Shown: in pieces, positions 40,544 to 40,579 of the stretch
Numbering within the stretch: the stretch's first letter is position 1
How the letters are laid out: every line of letters begins with the position of its first letter
Source: Bacteroidota bacterium
Lineage (GTDB): Bacteria; Bacteroidota; Bacteroidia; Chitinophagales; UBA10324
Length of the DNA: 40,579 bases
Reading direction: 5' to 3'
Assembly: GCA_018267315.1 (NCBI GenBank)
Contig: JAFDYS010000031.1
Span: 1 to 40,579, forward strand
The notes under the pieces: generated by a model
What the model was told of the DNA's origin: nothing
Seen by the model: only the letters and a program-made list of their open reading frames with translations
Database searches by the model: none
Position numbers and translations under genes: made by a program

Positions 40544-40579
40544 TTACCCCGCCACCAGCTTCTTATACTTAAACCGGTG
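40544..40579 (-). CDS. C-terminal tail of a minus-strand gene (partial)
   Basis: In the minus direction the right edge reads HRFKYKKLVAG and then TAA (40546-40544). A basic tail followed by the inverted repeat at 40506-40538 would fit a gene end. The protein cannot be identified from eleven residues, and one other frame is also open here. Confidence 0.3.
   Translation of the reverse strand, partial: HRFKYKKLVAG

Noticed and set aside
1..40579. CRISPR arrays, insertion sequences, prophage or conjugation genes
   Set aside because: No regularly spaced repeats, transposase, integrase or phage structural motifs were seen on either strand.

Overview
The window is chromosomal DNA from a member of the Bacteroidota, most likely a Chitinophagales/Saprospiria-like environmental lineage (the order is an inference). 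Evidence: repeated TAnnTTTG promoter -7 boxes, one with a TTTG -33 box at the expected 19-base spacing; two proteins with C-terminal type IX secretion (T9SS) sorting domains; a fused SecDF; a long Bacteroidota-type NusB; a DUF3276 PUR-domain protein; a histone-H1-like small protein; and DUF5916 and DUF2807 proteins. No insertion sequence, prophage, integrase or CRISPR array was found. The layout is mostly housekeeping and accessory genes in short operons.

Layout. 1-2150: the 3' end of a GH3 beta-glucosidase gene, two tRNA-Arg genes preceded by a decayed tRNA 5' half, an MBL-fold lipoprotein, a possible 30-residue membrane peptide and a hypothetical secreted protein. 2200-6712: an RlmI-like rRNA methyltransferase and SecDF. 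6775-8111: a SnoaL-like protein and a secreted esterase-type hydrolase. 8200-10690: the most distinctive locus, an operon of an SQR-like flavoprotein, a TusE/DsrC-like carrier and a DsrE2-like protein. It ends in a very GC-rich hairpin. Upstream lie a perfect CRP-type palindrome and a divergent short transcription unit with its own strong terminator. 10694-18134: T9SS-exported beta-helix protein, DDAH-family hydrolase, T9SS-tagged M1 peptidase, dienelactone hydrolase and two thioredoxin-fold proteins. 18242-20684: NAD(P)-binding protein convergent with a LytS/LytR-type two-component pair. 21019-25518: DUF885 peptidase-like lipoprotein and DUF5916 outer-membrane protein. 25558-32921 (all minus strand): SirB1-like protein, topoisomerase I, GNAT acetyltransferase, DUF2807 lipoprotein, ribosomal protein L19, NusB and leucine dehydrogenase. 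33020-40579: ABC exporter, DUF3276 protein, YchF, HldD carrying an in-frame palindromic repeat, nucleoside phosphorylase, tandem universal stress protein, VOC protein, histone-H1-like protein and the tail of a minus-strand gene.

How the genes fit together. The SQR/TusE/DsrE2 operon is best read as oxidation of reduced sulfur followed by persulfide handover between cysteine proteins, probably under a CRP/FNR-family regulator. SecDF supports the export of the many signal-peptide, lipoprotein and T9SS proteins encoded here. HldD and the MsbA-like exporter point to LPS-type envelope biogenesis. L19, NusB, topoisomerase I, YchF and the histone-like protein are general information-processing functions. 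Many translation starts were moved from TTG codons to downstream ATG codons, because those TTGs often lie in or next to the TAnnTTTG promoter box.
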